Assembly: GCA_964481655.1 (NCBI GenBank)
Contig: CAYZVO010000004.1
Location: 1 to 64,000 of the forward strand
DNA from: CALDOK01 sp964481655
GTDB taxonomy: Bacteria; Myxococcota_A; UBA796; JAFGLY01
Direction of reading: 5' to 3'
DNA: 64,000 nucleotides
Part shown: piece after piece, positions 33,027 through 43,950 of the stretch
Numbering within the stretch: the stretch's first letter is position 1
Layout: each line of letters opens with the position of its first letter
The notes under the pieces: generated by a model
Database searches by the model: none
What the model was told of the DNA's origin: nothing
The model's input: the letters and a program-made list of their open reading frames with translations, nothing else
Translations under genes and position numbers: made by a program

Positions 33027-33851
33027 GTGCCCGACGCCGCCCCCCAACAGCTGCGCTTCTGCGTGCTCGCGTCGGGCTCGAGCGGCAACTGCACCTACGT
33101 CGGAGATGGTGAGACCGGGCTGTTGATCGACGCCGGCATCAGCGCCAAGCAGGTGCTGGACCGCCTCGTGGCGGTCGGGCTCGGGGAGGCCCCCATCGAC
33201 GCCGTCCTGCTGACCCACGAGCACCGGGACCACGTCCAGGGCGCGCGGGTGCTGTCCAACAAGCTCGAGCGGCGCCTGGGCCGGCGGATCCCCTTCCTGT
33301 CCACCTCGGGCACGGCGGGCCAGATCCCCAGCAAGCACCGCCCGGCGGGCATGACCTACCTGCAGCCCGAGCTCGCCCACAGCGTCGGCGCGTTCGAGAT
33401 CCAGGCCTTCTCGATCCTCCACGACACCGCGCAGCCCGTGGGCTACCGGGTCGAGGCCAACGGCTGGTCCCTGGGGCTCGCCACCGACCTCGGCCGGCCC
33501 ACCACCACCGTCGAGCACCACCTGAGCGACGTGGACATCGCCATCGTGGAGTTCAACCACGAGCTCGAGATGCTCCTGCGAGGCCGCTACCCCTGGTGGC
33601 TCAAGCAGCGGGTCCAGTCGAGCCACGGCCACCTCTCCAACGAGCAGGCCGCCGATCTCGTCGAGCGGATCGCCTCCCCTCGGCTCAAGCACCTCGTCCT
33701 CGCTCACCTCTCCCACGAGAACAACCGCCCTGCCAGGGCGCGGGCAGCCGCCCACGCCGCCCTGGCGCGCAGCCGTGCACCGGACGACGTCCAGGTCACG
33801 GTGGGCAGCCAGACCCACCCCACCCAGGTGGTCACCTTGGAGTCAACATGA
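33027..33851 (+). CDS. MBL-fold metallohydrolase (YycJ/WalJ-like)
   Basis: 274 residues. It starts FCVLASGSSGNCTYVGDGET and carries the metal site THEHRDH (His64, His66, Asp68, His69), both typical of YycJ/WalJ-like metallo-beta-lactamase proteins. Further ligand regions are LATDLGRPT, EFNHE and SSHGHLSNEQA. Members are nucleases or hydrolases linked to DNA or cell-wall control in Firmicutes; the role here is not known. The GTG start has GGAG five bases upstream. The stop overlaps the FMN reductase start (ATGA). Confidence 0.87.
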   Translation: MPDAAPQQLRFCVLASGSSGNCTYVGDGETGLLIDAGISAKQVLDRLVAVGLGEAPIDAVLLTHEHRDHVQGARVLSNKLERRLGRRIPFLSTSGTAGQIPSKHRPAGMTYLQPELAHSVGAFEIQAFSILHDTAQPVGYRVEANGWSLGLATDLGRPTTTVEHHLSDVDIAIVEFNHELEMLLRGRYPWWLKQRVQSSHGHLSNEQAADLVERIASPRLKHLVLAHLSHENNRPARARAAAHAALARSRAPDDVQVTVGSQTHPTQVVTLEST

Positions 33852-34336
33852 AGATCGTCGCCATCGTAGGCTCGCTGCGCGAGAACTCCACCTCGCGCAA
33901 CGCCCTCCGCCTCGCCGCGTCAGGAGCCGAGAAGGCCGGCGCCACCGTCGAGTGGCTCGAGCTCAACGAGCTCGACCTGCCCTTCTGCGACGGCCGCAAG
34001 GACCGCGCCAGCTACGGCGCGGACGCCCGGCGCATGGTCACCATGGTCCAGCAGGCCGACGCGCTGCTGGTGGGCTCCCCCGAGTACTACGGCTCCATGA
34101 CCGGGGCGCTCAAGAACGCCCTGGACCTGCTCGGCGAAGAGTCCGTCCGCGGCAAACTGGTGGGCCTCATCGCGGTGGCTCGCGGCGACGCGGGCGCGAT
34201 GAACACCCTCAACCACCTCCGCCACGTCTTCCGCTGGATGGGCGCCTGGGTGCTGCCCACCCAGGTCTCCCTCCCGCGGGCCAAGGAGGCCTTCGGCGCC
34301 GATGGTCAACCCCTCCGCGAGGGGGGGGCCGACTAA
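33848..34336 (+). CDS. NADPH-dependent FMN reductase family protein
   Basis: 162 residues. The flavodoxin-like fold begins KIVAIVGSLRENSTSRNAL, whose SxxxxS loop binds the FMN phosphate. GSPEYYGSMTGALKNALD is the second flavin-binding signature. It reduces FMN, quinones or other acceptors with NAD(P)H. Translation is coupled to the MBL-fold gene by a 4-base overlap. The C terminus lies in a G-rich tract. Confidence 0.9.
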   Translation: MKIVAIVGSLRENSTSRNALRLAASGAEKAGATVEWLELNELDLPFCDGRKDRASYGADARRMVTMVQQADALLVGSPEYYGSMTGALKNALDLLGEESVRGKLVGLIAVARGDAGAMNTLNHLRHVFRWMGAWVLPTQVSLPRAKEAFGADGQPLREGGAD

Positions 34337-34432
34337 CTGCCCGCCCGGGGAACCGACACGTGGGGCTCCCCCGGCCGGCTGCCCGGGGGCGCCCTCTGAT
34401 CCCACCCACCCGGCGTCTCCACGGAGTCCGAC

Positions 34433-36247
34433 ATGGACGAAACCCAGCGCGACAAGCAGAACACCATCGCCCAGTGGGCCTTCGACACCCGCCCCATCCT
34501 CGGGCGCTTCCACCTCTGGCTCGAGGACGTCGAGGTCCAGTGGGTCCGCGGCGAGCCCGTGGCGGAGTTCACCCGTGAGATCTCGTTCCTGAACGGACAG
34601 ATCGAGCGCCTGATGGTCATGATGGGGGCGGTCACCGCCCTGGGCACCAAGCTCTTCGGCCGCCACGGCGAGGGCGCCGACCAGCCCAAGGCCTTCCTCA
34701 ACCAGGTCAAGAAGGACGCCGACGCCATCTCGGCCTACGCCATGTCCGAGTGCCTGTGGTACCTCACCCGCCACCTGCCCGAGAACCACGCCATCATGGT
34801 CAGCCTCGGCGAGGGCCTGATGCCCAAGGCCGGTGAGACCCCCGAGATGGGCTCCAACCCGCAGCTGGGCTTCGGCCGCGTCTACGCCCGGCCGGAAGTG
34901 GCCCGCAAGCTCGACCGCTGGGTGGTCCGCCTGCTCAACGACGACAGCTACGGCTGGGACGAGTTCTACGGGCAGCTCAAGCGCTCCGGCATCACCGTCT
35001 GGGGCGCCGCCATCGACACCCTGGAGAACACCTCGCGCTTCGCCAAGGGCCGCGACACCGGCCCGATGACCGTGATCCACCTGTTCGATCAGCCGCTGCA
35101 GGTCTCCCGCCCCTACGAGGGCTACATGGGCAACCTGCTGCTGCCCAACGAGGTCGTCGCCCGCGCGGCCGAGCGCTCGGTGCTCATCAACTTCCGCACC
35201 CCGCGCGCCAAGGTCATGGAGTCCATCCAGGACACCTACCCGGGCGTGAAGCCCGAGAACGTGCACGTCTGGTGCCTGCGGGGCAAGAGCCGCGTCGCGC
35301 GCGTGGGCGGCCTGTGGAAGGAGTGGACCGACGCCGGCGCCCACGTCATCGACCCCGGCTGGACCCTGCCCACCGGCGAGGCCGCCTTCACCGAGTCCGG
35401 CACCTACGCCCCCACCTTCCTGATCGGAGAGTGGCAGGACGACGACGGCGACACCCACCTGTTCCTCTGCGACGGCTACGCGGCCTCTGCCGAGGCCATG
35501 CAGGCCGCCAGCCTGGCCCCCATGCTCGGCCTGGACGCCTCCATCGGCGTCTTCACCTCGAAGTTCAGCCTGCCCTACGACAAGGAGAGCCAGGTCATGG
35601 GCCTCGATCCCGAGGATCCGGACCTGGGCGAGCGCCTCGCCGCGCTCATGGACCACACCCCGGACGAGGACGAGGTCGCCCGCTACCGCGCGATGATCCT
35701 CGAGGGTGCCGAGGCCGGGCTGGTGCTGGACAAGACCACCATCAACGCCGACGACTTCTTCCCCGAGAAGCGCTGGGATGTGCTGGCCATCAACGGCTAC
35801 ATGAGCCCCGACCCCTACTCGGGCGCCCCCGGTGTGGAGCAGATCTCCGACGACACCTGGAAGGTCACCGTGCGCATGGCCACCCCCCGTGGCGACAAGC
35901 GCATCACCTTCAGCCTGCGCATGATGGAGTCCTTCGAGCAGAGCCGCCTGGTCTTCAACCCGCTGCTCATCCGCTTCTTCTCCGGCGAAGACCACACCAC
36001 CCGCGCCGTCAAGATCTCGGACTCCGGCCGCATCCGCAACGAGCTGCAGACCCTCTGCCTCGAGGCCATCGAGTTCATCGGATCGGACAAGATGCGGGTC
36101 CACTTCGACCGCATCCTCCCGGAAGTCATCAGCAGCGGCAACCAGCGCACCCTCCTCGAGGTGCTCACCTGGTACAAGGCCCACCACCCGCGCTGGTTCG
36201 CGTGGCTGGAGATCGAGCCTCCCGCCGGGGGAACCGGCTCCGCGTGA
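34433..36247 (+). CDS. Large cytosolic protein of unknown function
   Basis: 604 residues, not recognised. There is no signal peptide or membrane helix, so it is probably cytosolic. An N-terminal helical region (about 1-160) carries EISFLNGQIERLMVMMGAVT. A mixed alpha/beta middle has isolated motifs such as IHLFDQPLQVSRPYEG, HVWCLRGKSRVARVGGLW and THLFLCDGYAASAEAM. The C-terminal region is EAIEFIGSDKMRVHFDRILP. The gene is flanked by its own gaps (96 and 115 bases) and precedes the pseudokinase gene. GGAG precedes the ATG. Coding is certain from length and codon bias; function is open. Confidence 0.75.
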   Translation: MDETQRDKQNTIAQWAFDTRPILGRFHLWLEDVEVQWVRGEPVAEFTREISFLNGQIERLMVMMGAVTALGTKLFGRHGEGADQPKAFLNQVKKDADAISAYAMSECLWYLTRHLPENHAIMVSLGEGLMPKAGETPEMGSNPQLGFGRVYARPEVARKLDRWVVRLLNDDSYGWDEFYGQLKRSGITVWGAAIDTLENTSRFAKGRDTGPMTVIHLFDQPLQVSRPYEGYMGNLLLPNEVVARAAERSVLINFRTPRAKVMESIQDTYPGVKPENVHVWCLRGKSRVARVGGLWKEWTDAGAHVIDPGWTLPTGEAAFTESGTYAPTFLIGEWQDDDGDTHLFLCDGYAASAEAMQAASLAPMLGLDASIGVFTSKFSLPYDKESQVMGLDPEDPDLGERLAALMDHTPDEDEVARYRAMILEGAEAGLVLDKTTINADDFFPEKRWDVLAINGYMSPDPYSGAPGVEQISDDTWKVTVRMATPRGDKRITFSLRMMESFEQSRLVFNPLLIRFFSGEDHTTRAVKISDSGRIRNELQTLCLEAIEFIGSDKMRVHFDRILPEVISSGNQRTLLEVLTWYKAHHPRWFAWLEIEPPAGGTGSA

Positions 36248-36362
36248 GTCCGCCTGGCAGGGTAGCTTCCCGCGCCTGACGCGATAGAAGGCCGTTGTCC
36301 GGTGGCTGTCCGGTCGTTCTGAGGATCGGCCCGGCGGCGACCCGAGCACCAGGAGGCTGCTG

Positions 36363-38043
<1,681 letters not shown>

Positions 38044-38045
<2 letters not shown>

Positions 38046-38208
38046 AAGCTGTCAGCCGTCAGCTGTCAGCCTCGTCCCGCTGGTCCGCGGCGCCGGCGGT
38101 GGGCCGGTGATGCAGTGGCGGTGCGAGCGTCCGCGGGGCGCAGCGCTGCTGGCTCACCGCGACGTTGAACCCGGCACAACGGAGCTGACAGCTGAGAGCT
38201 GAGAGCTC
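38044..38208. repeat. Heptamer-flanked intergenic element, copy B (MITE/STRR-like)
   Basis: About 165 bp between convergent genes, homologous in reverse complement to 22321-22489. The left end has GCTGTCAGC heptamers, the right end GAGCTGACAGCTGAGAGC. Core words shared with copy A include GCGCCGGCGGTGGGCC and CGGGGCGCA, GCTGGCTCACC (as reverse complements). It begins 1-2 bases from the pseudokinase stop. Confidence 0.85.
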
Positions 38209-38209
38209 G

Positions 38210-41200
38210 CTAGTGGAAGTCCCGGCTCCGGGGTGAGACGTCCGGGGCCTGCTCGAGCTCGGCGACGTGGTAGGCGACGAGGCTCAGGGCCTCGTTCTCG
38301 CGCTGCAGCTTGCCGCGGATGACCACCAGGGTCGCGGTGCGCACGATGCGGCGCTGCCGCTGGTAGAGCTTGGGCCAGATGACCACGTTGAGCTGACCGG
38401 TCTCGTCCTCGAGGGTCAGGAACACCACCCCCGAGGCGGTGCCGGGCCGCTGCCGGCACGAGATGAGCCCCGCGACCCGCACGACCCGCCCGGCCTTGAC
38501 CTCGGACAGCGCGGCCACCGGGTGCACGCCCTCGCGCTCGAGGCGGGCACGCTCGAGGCCGATGGGGTGCTGGTGCACGCTCAGGCCCACCGCCGCATAG
38601 TCCGACTCCAGGCGCTCGCGAGCGGTGGCCTCGGGCAGCTGGGGTGGTGGAGACCGGCGGGAGATGCCCGCGAACAGCGGGTTGTCCCACAGCCCCGCCA
38701 CGGCCCACAGGGCATGGCGCCGGGACAGGCCCAGGGCCTGGAAGGCGTCGGCCCGGGCCAGCAGCTCGAGGGCGGCCCGGGGGAGCTGGCTGCGGGCGGC
38801 CAGATCGTTCAGGTCGCGGAAGCGGTCTTCGGCCCGGGCCCGTTCGAGCTGCTCGGCCCACTGCTGGCCGAAGCCCCGGATCAGCCGCAGCCCCAGCCGG
38901 ACCGCGGGCTGGTCCGGGTCGTCGCTGGAAGGCTCCAGGCTGCAGTCCCAGCTGGACCGGGTGGCGTCGATGGGGCGCACCTCGACGTCGTGGCGCTGCA
39001 CATCGGCCACCAGAGCCCTCGGGGTGTAGAAGCCCATGGGCTGGCTGTTGATCAGCGCCGCGCAGAAGGCCGCCGGGTAGTGGTGCTTGAGCCAACAGGA
39101 GACGTAGACCAGCAGGGCGAAGGAGGCGGCGTGGGACTCGGGGAAGCCGTACTCGCCGAAGCCCTTGATCTGTTCCACCATGCGATCGGCGTAGGTTCCG
39201 GTGATGCCGTTGGCCTCGAGGCCCTTGCGGAACTCCTCGGCGATGGGCCCCAGGGCGCCCTTGCGGCGCCAGGCGGCCATGGAGCGCCGCAGGCGGTCGG
39301 CCTGGCCCGCCGAGAAGCCCGCCACCGCCATGGCCGCCGCCATGACCTGCTCCTGGAAGATGGGCACCCCCAGGGTGCGCTCGAGGATGGGCTCGAGGGC
39401 CGGGTGGGGGTAGCGCACGGGCTCGAGCCCCTGGCGGCGCTTCAGGTAGGGGTGCACCATGCCCCCCTGGATGGGGCCGGGGCGCACGATGGCCACCTCG
39501 ATGACCAGATCGTAGAAACAGCGGGGGCGCAGCCGGGGCAGCATGGACATCTGGGCCCGGCTCTCGATCTGGAACACGCCGACCGTGTCGGCACGACAGA
39601 TCATGTCGTAGACAGCGGGATCCTCGGCGGGGACCGAGGCCAGGGTCCAGCGCCGCCCCCAGGGGGGCGTGGGGTGGGGTGGTGACTCATCACCCGGGCC
39701 GGCGGGGGTGGTGAACTGGCGGGCGTCGGCGGGATCGTCGGGGATGGCGCCGTGGGGGGCGAAACCGGAGACCAGGTCGAAGGCCTTGCGGATGGCGGTG
39801 AGCATCCCCAGCGACAGCAGATCGACCTTGACGAAGCCCACGTCGTCGATGTCGTCCTTGTCCCACTGGATGACCGTGCGACCCTGCATGGTGGCGGGCT
39901 CGATGGGCACCCGGCCGCTCAGGTCGTCGTCGGTGAGCACGAAGCCCCCGACGTGGATGCCCACATGGCGCGGGAAGCCCCTCAGCTCGCCGGACAGCTC
40001 GACCGTGAGCTTCACCCGGTCCTCGGCGGGATCGAGGCCGGCGGCCTGGAGCTGATCGTCGGTGATGGGCTCCCGGCCCCAGTAGTCGGCCTGGCGGGCC
40101 ATGGCGTCGATCTGGTCGAGGCCCAGGCCCAGGGCCTTGCCCACGTCGCGCACGGCGGAGCGGCGCCGGTAGGCGATGACCTCGTTGACCATGGCGGCCC
40201 GGTGGCGGCCGTATTTTTCATAGAGGTATTGGATGAGCTCCTCGCGCCGCTCGTGCTCGAAGTCCACGTCGATGTCGGGGGGCTCGCCCCGCTCGGCGCT
40301 GATGAAGCGCTCGAAGAGCAGGGTGGAGCGCGAGGGGTCCACCGCCGTGATCCCCAGAGCGAAGCAGACCGCGCTGTTGGCCGCCGAGCCCCGGCCCTGG
40401 CAGAGGATGCCCCGGGAGCGGGCGAACTGCACGGCGTCGTGGACGGTGAGGAAGTAGGCGGCGAAGCCCAGCTGCTCGATGATGCCCAGCTCGTGGTCGA
40501 CCTGGGCCTGGACCGTCGCGGGGACCCCCGCGGGGTAGCGCTCCGCCAGGCCCTGGCGCACCAGCTGCACGAGCCAGGACATGGGGCTGTGGCCGTCGGG
40601 CACCACCTCGCGGGGGTAGCGGTAGTCCAGCTGGGCCAGGGAGAAGCTGTGCTCGGCGGCGATGGCGGCGCTGGTGCGCACCGCGTCGGCGAGGCGCCCC
40701 GGCGCGTCACCCCCGATGGCGCGCCCCACAGCCTGGAAGAGGGCGTGGGCCTGGGCTGGGGAGCGCAGCACCCGGGCGGCGTTGGGGGCCAGGGCGCGCC
40801 CGGCCGCGTCGATGGTTGTGCGGCGGCGGATGCAGGTGATCACGTCCAACAGGCGCTTGCGATCCGGGTGGTGCTGCTGCACGTCGCCCACCGCGACCAG
40901 AGGCAAGCCGGCCCAGCGGGCCAGGCGCAGGCTGGCGCCGATGTGCGCGGCATCGCCCGGCTGGAGGGCGCAGCTGACCGCCAGGGCGATGCGATCGCCG
41001 AAGGCCTCTCGCAGGGGCGAGAGCTGGGCCACGGACCAGGGCCCGTGCAGCAAGGCGGTGAGGCCGGTGGCGTGCTCGAGCAGATCGGGCAGCTGGTGCA
41101 GGGCCTGACCCTTGGGCTGATCCCGACGGCCGATGGTGAGCAGTCGGCAGAGGCTGGCCCAGCCGGCGCGATCCCGCACCAGCACCACGACGCTGGGGAG

Positions 41201-41425
41201 GTCCTGCAGGGTGAGCAGCGCGCCGACCACCAGCTTCACCCCGTGCTCACGGGCCGCCCGGTGGGCCCGAACCATGCCGTAGACACCGTCGCGATCGGTG
41301 ATGGCGACGGACGACAGGCCCAGCTCGGCGGCCTGGGCGACCAGCTCTTCGGGCGACGAGGCCCCCTCGAGGAACGAGAAGTAGGAGCGGCAGAACAGCT
41401 CGGCGTAGGGGGGCGGCGCGCTCAC
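38210..41425 (-). CDS. dnaE2: Error-prone DNA polymerase III alpha subunit
   Basis: 1071 residues, full length for DnaE2/ImuC. An N-terminal PHP domain (YAELFCRSYFSFLEGASSPE) precedes the palm with PPDIDVDFEHERREE and related catalytic acids, then the fingers, thumb and a C-terminal OB-fold (about 975-1050). It performs mutagenic translesion synthesis together with ImuB. The GTG at 41425 overlaps the imuB stop by 4 bases. At about residue 575-600 there is a short Pro/Gly/His-rich insertion encoded by a palindrome-rich stretch (39650-39715). The stop abuts repeat element B. Confidence 0.94.
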   Translation of the reverse strand: MSAPPPYAELFCRSYFSFLEGASSPEELVAQAAELGLSSVAITDRDGVYGMVRAHRAAREHGVKLVVGALLTLQDLPSVVVLVRDRAGWASLCRLLTIGRRDQPKGQALHQLPDLLEHATGLTALLHGPWSVAQLSPLREAFGDRIALAVSCALQPGDAAHIGASLRLARWAGLPLVAVGDVQQHHPDRKRLLDVITCIRRRTTIDAAGRALAPNAARVLRSPAQAHALFQAVGRAIGGDAPGRLADAVRTSAAIAAEHSFSLAQLDYRYPREVVPDGHSPMSWLVQLVRQGLAERYPAGVPATVQAQVDHELGIIEQLGFAAYFLTVHDAVQFARSRGILCQGRGSAANSAVCFALGITAVDPSRSTLLFERFISAERGEPPDIDVDFEHERREELIQYLYEKYGRHRAAMVNEVIAYRRRSAVRDVGKALGLGLDQIDAMARQADYWGREPITDDQLQAAGLDPAEDRVKLTVELSGELRGFPRHVGIHVGGFVLTDDDLSGRVPIEPATMQGRTVIQWDKDDIDDVGFVKVDLLSLGMLTAIRKAFDLVSGFAPHGAIPDDPADARQFTTPAGPGDESPPHPTPPWGRRWTLASVPAEDPAVYDMICRADTVGVFQIESRAQMSMLPRLRPRCFYDLVIEVAIVRPGPIQGGMVHPYLKRRQGLEPVRYPHPALEPILERTLGVPIFQEQVMAAAMAVAGFSAGQADRLRRSMAAWRRKGALGPIAEEFRKGLEANGITGTYADRMVEQIKGFGEYGFPESHAASFALLVYVSCWLKHHYPAAFCAALINSQPMGFYTPRALVADVQRHDVEVRPIDATRSSWDCSLEPSSDDPDQPAVRLGLRLIRGFGQQWAEQLERARAEDRFRDLNDLAARSQLPRAALELLARADAFQALGLSRRHALWAVAGLWDNPLFAGISRRSPPPQLPEATARERLESDYAAVGLSVHQHPIGLERARLEREGVHPVAALSEVKAGRVVRVAGLISCRQRPGTASGVVFLTLEDETGQLNVVIWPKLYQRQRRIVRTATLVVIRGKLQRENEALSLVAYHVAELEQAPDVSPRSRDFH

Positions 41426-43038
41426 GCGGACACCGCGGGGGTGGGGGAGCCCTGGTCGAAGAGGCCGTGCAGGAAGGCGTGCCCGAGCTCGCGGAAGACC
41501 CACAGCCCGCGGCCGTCCTGCAGCTCGAGGGACCAGTAGCGGCGGTCGAGCCCGGCGGCCCACCACTCGACGTTGAGCAGCTCGGGCCCCCAGCAGCGCC
41601 GCACCGGCAGCCAGCGACCCTCGAGCTGGACCCGCCGCGGTGGGCCGAGGCGTGGCTCGAGCTGCACGGGCTTGGGCTCGGACAGCATCAAGGCCGGGCG
41701 CGGCAGGGGCAGGGAGAAGCGCCAGGCTTCGTGGGGCCAGGCCGGGTCCAGGTCCTTGGCGCCCTGCTTGGTGGAGGCGGGGGGCGCAGCCTGGGCGGCC
41801 TGCTGGAGGCCGGGCTCCACGAAGCGGCCCTGCGCGTCGAAGCTGGAGCCAGGGGCCCAGGCGGCCTCGGGTCGCCAGCGATCCCGGGGCTGGGGGGTGA
41901 ACATGGCCGCCGGCCCGAGGCTGTCGGCCAGCCGCGCGGCGACACCGGCCAGGGACTCGAGGGGCTCGCCCCCGGCGAGCAGGGGGGCCTGCGCCCCCGC
42001 GAAGGGGACCGGGCTGAGCTCCAGGGTCAGGCCGAGCACCGGGGCCGCCAGCTGCAGGCCCTCGAGGCGGCGGCGCAGCAGGCGGACGAGGCGCTCGGGA
42101 TCGCGCACGGGGCGGCCTGTGCGCAGGGAGAGGCGCAAGCTGCCGGCGTCCTCGAGGGTCAGGATCAGCACCAGGCCCACCAGGCCCTGGGCCCCCGCCT
42201 CGAGCTGCGCGCAGAGATCCCCGCAGAGCCGCTTGAGCACGAACAGCAGCGGCTCGACGGCGCTGACGGGGGCCGGGAGCTCCCAGCCGACGCGCATGCG
42301 CTCACCCTCGACCCGCGCGGCCATGGGCAGGCTGCCCAGCCCCCCGCGGGCCAGGCGCTGCAGGCGCACGGCTTCGGCCCCGAAGCGACCCGCCACATCG
42401 GCCGGCGCGAGGACGGCCAGCTCCCCCACCCGACGCAGGCCGAGATCATGCAGCAGCCGGGCGAGACGCGGGCTGGGCTCGAGGGCGCGCAGGGGCAGCG
42501 GAGCCAGGGCCTGGGCAAGACCGGCGGGGGGGACCACCACATCGCGGGGGGCCCAAGCCGCCAGCACCCGCGCGGCGAAGAGATCATCGGCGATCACGAC
42601 CCGCGCGTCGTGCCCCAGCAGCTGCAGGCGGTCGGCCGCCCCGGCCAGCAGCGCGGGCTCGGGCGTGGGTGGGCGCGCGCCACCGCCGGGGGGGACCAGC
42701 TCGGCCGCCAGGCCGTCGGGGGGCAGCGGCGCCACGGCGGGGGCGAAGCGCGACAGCTGCCAGGCGAGCTCGGCGAGATCCAGGGACTCGTCATCGGGCT
42801 CGAGCAGCTCGATGGCCAGATCCGGCAGCAGGGCGCGGGCCGCCGCCAGGGTCATGCCGTGCTCGATGCCGGCCCGTGCAGCGCGCGAGGTGCAGGCCTG
42901 CACCCGCAGGGCGCTCTTCTGTTCGGCCACCAGCACCACGGCCTGGCGCGGATCCCAGCCGCAACGGTCCAGCCGGAAGCCCGGCAGGTGGCAGACCAGG
43001 TAGCGGGGCCCTGTGGCCGCGGGTGGTGAGGGACTCAT
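41422..43038 (-). CDS. imuB: ImuB-like inactive Y-family polymerase
   Basis: 538 residues. It starts RYLVCHLPGFRLDR and includes SRAARAGIEHGMTLAAARAL and LRRVGELAVLAPADVAGRFG, typical of ImuB. The catalytic carboxylates of Y-family polymerases appear to be absent. The C-terminal region resembles the ImuB tail that binds partners. ImuB recruits DnaE2 to the sliding clamp. It is first in the operon. The ATG at 43038 has no Shine-Dalgarno; instead a LexA-type palindrome ends two bases before it. No imuA gene lies upstream. Confidence 0.9.
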   Translation of the reverse strand: MSPSPPAATGPRYLVCHLPGFRLDRCGWDPRQAVVLVAEQKSALRVQACTSRAARAGIEHGMTLAAARALLPDLAIELLEPDDESLDLAELAWQLSRFAPAVAPLPPDGLAAELVPPGGGARPPTPEPALLAGAADRLQLLGHDARVVIADDLFAARVLAAWAPRDVVVPPAGLAQALAPLPLRALEPSPRLARLLHDLGLRRVGELAVLAPADVAGRFGAEAVRLQRLARGGLGSLPMAARVEGERMRVGWELPAPVSAVEPLLFVLKRLCGDLCAQLEAGAQGLVGLVLILTLEDAGSLRLSLRTGRPVRDPERLVRLLRRRLEGLQLAAPVLGLTLELSPVPFAGAQAPLLAGGEPLESLAGVAARLADSLGPAAMFTPQPRDRWRPEAAWAPGSSFDAQGRFVEPGLQQAAQAAPPASTKQGAKDLDPAWPHEAWRFSLPLPRPALMLSEPKPVQLEPRLGPPRRVQLEGRWLPVRRCWGPELLNVEWWAAGLDRRYWSLELQDGRGLWVFRELGHAFLHGLFDQGSPTPAVSA

Positions 43039-43040
43039 TC

Positions 43041-43058
43041 ATTGAACATATGTTCAAT
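43041..43058 (-). promoter_or_regulatory. LexA-type SOS operator upstream of imuB-dnaE2
   Basis: The perfect palindrome ATTGAACATATGTTCAAT contains GAAC-N4-GTTC, the Gram-positive/DinR-type LexA box. Its position against the start codon of a known SOS operon supports LexA control. Another inverted repeat (TTGCGG/CCGCAA, 43090-43112) lies further upstream. Confidence 0.8.
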
Positions 43059-43131
43059 CCGCCCGGGGCTCAAGTCATACTATCGCCAATTGCGGTCATG
43101 TTCTGTCCGCAACACCCCATCCCCTGGACAC

Positions 43132-43164
43132 AAAACGACCCGAGCGGCGAACCGCCCGGGTCGT
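43132..43164 (-). terminator. Rho-independent terminator of cysC
   Basis: A 13-bp stem with one mismatch (ACGACCCGGGCGG / CCGCTCGGGTCGT on the minus strand) with a TTCG tetraloop is followed by a short T run. It begins 19 bases after the cysC stop and isolates it from imuB. Confidence 0.85.
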
Positions 43165-43183
43165 CGTGCTGGAAGAACCGCTG

Positions 43184-43792
43184 CTAGGCGGAGATCAGAC
43201 CGCGCTCGATGAGCTGGTCGATGACCTGCTGGGCGGACTCCTCGACGGTGCAGTCGGTGGTGACCTTCAGCTCGGGGTTCTCGGGGTACTCGTAAGGAGC
43301 GCTCACGCCGGTGAACTGGGGGATGATGCCCGCGCGGGCCTTCTTGTACAGACCCTTGGGATCACGGCCCTCGCAGACCTCGAGGGAGCTGTCGACCAGG
43401 CACTCGAGGAAGCGGCCCTCGGCCACGCGGCCGCGCGCGATGTCGCGGTCGGCGATGTAGGGGCTGATGAAGGCGGTCAGGGTGACGACGCCGGCGTTGG
43501 AGAACAGGGCCGCGACCTCGCCGATGCGGCGGATGTTCTCGGCGCGGTCCTCGGGGGAGAAGCCGAGGTCCTTGTTGAGACCGAAGCGGATGTTGTCGCC
43601 ATCGAGCACGAAGGCGTGGACGCCGCGCTGGATGAGCATCTGCTCGACCTTCACCGCCACGGTGCTCTTGCCCGAGCCGGACAGGCCGGTGAGCCAGATG
43701 ACGCAGCCCTTCTGGTTGAAGGTGCTCTCGCGCTCCTCGGGGCTGACGAGACCGATGTGCTTGGTGATGTTGGTGGCCTTCTGCTCGACCAT
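43184..43792 (-). CDS. cysC: Adenylylsulfate kinase
   Basis: 202 residues. Walker A GLSGSGKST (36-44), DGDNIRFGLNKDLGFSPEDRAENIRR (the APS-binding region) and FISPYIADRDIAR identify APS kinase. It makes PAPS from APS and ATP for sulfate assimilation or sulfotransfer. The ATG has GGAG six bases upstream. It stands alone, without cysD/cysN beside it, and ends in a strong hairpin terminator. Confidence 0.95.
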   Translation of the reverse strand: MVEQKATNITKHIGLVSPEERESTFNQKGCVIWLTGLSGSGKSTVAVKVEQMLIQRGVHAFVLDGDNIRFGLNKDLGFSPEDRAENIRRIGEVAALFSNAGVVTLTAFISPYIADRDIARGRVAEGRFLECLVDSSLEVCEGRDPKGLYKKARAGIIPQFTGVSAPYEYPENPELKVTTDCTVEESAQQVIDQLIERGLISA

Positions 43793-43950
43793 GATTCGCT
43801 CCTCGATGGGGGGGAAAGGTTGGAAAGGGGCCGCCCCTATCGCAGCCCCCCCGCCCGGGCAACCGAGGCATCTCCGGAACAGGACACAGGCCACACAGGG
43901 ACCGCACTGCACTGCTGCGCGGGGGCGGGGCCACGCGATAGCAGGGGGCG

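Noticed and set aside
43184..43792. imuA upstream of imuB
   Set aside because: The gene in that place is cysC, with APS kinase motifs and its own terminator.
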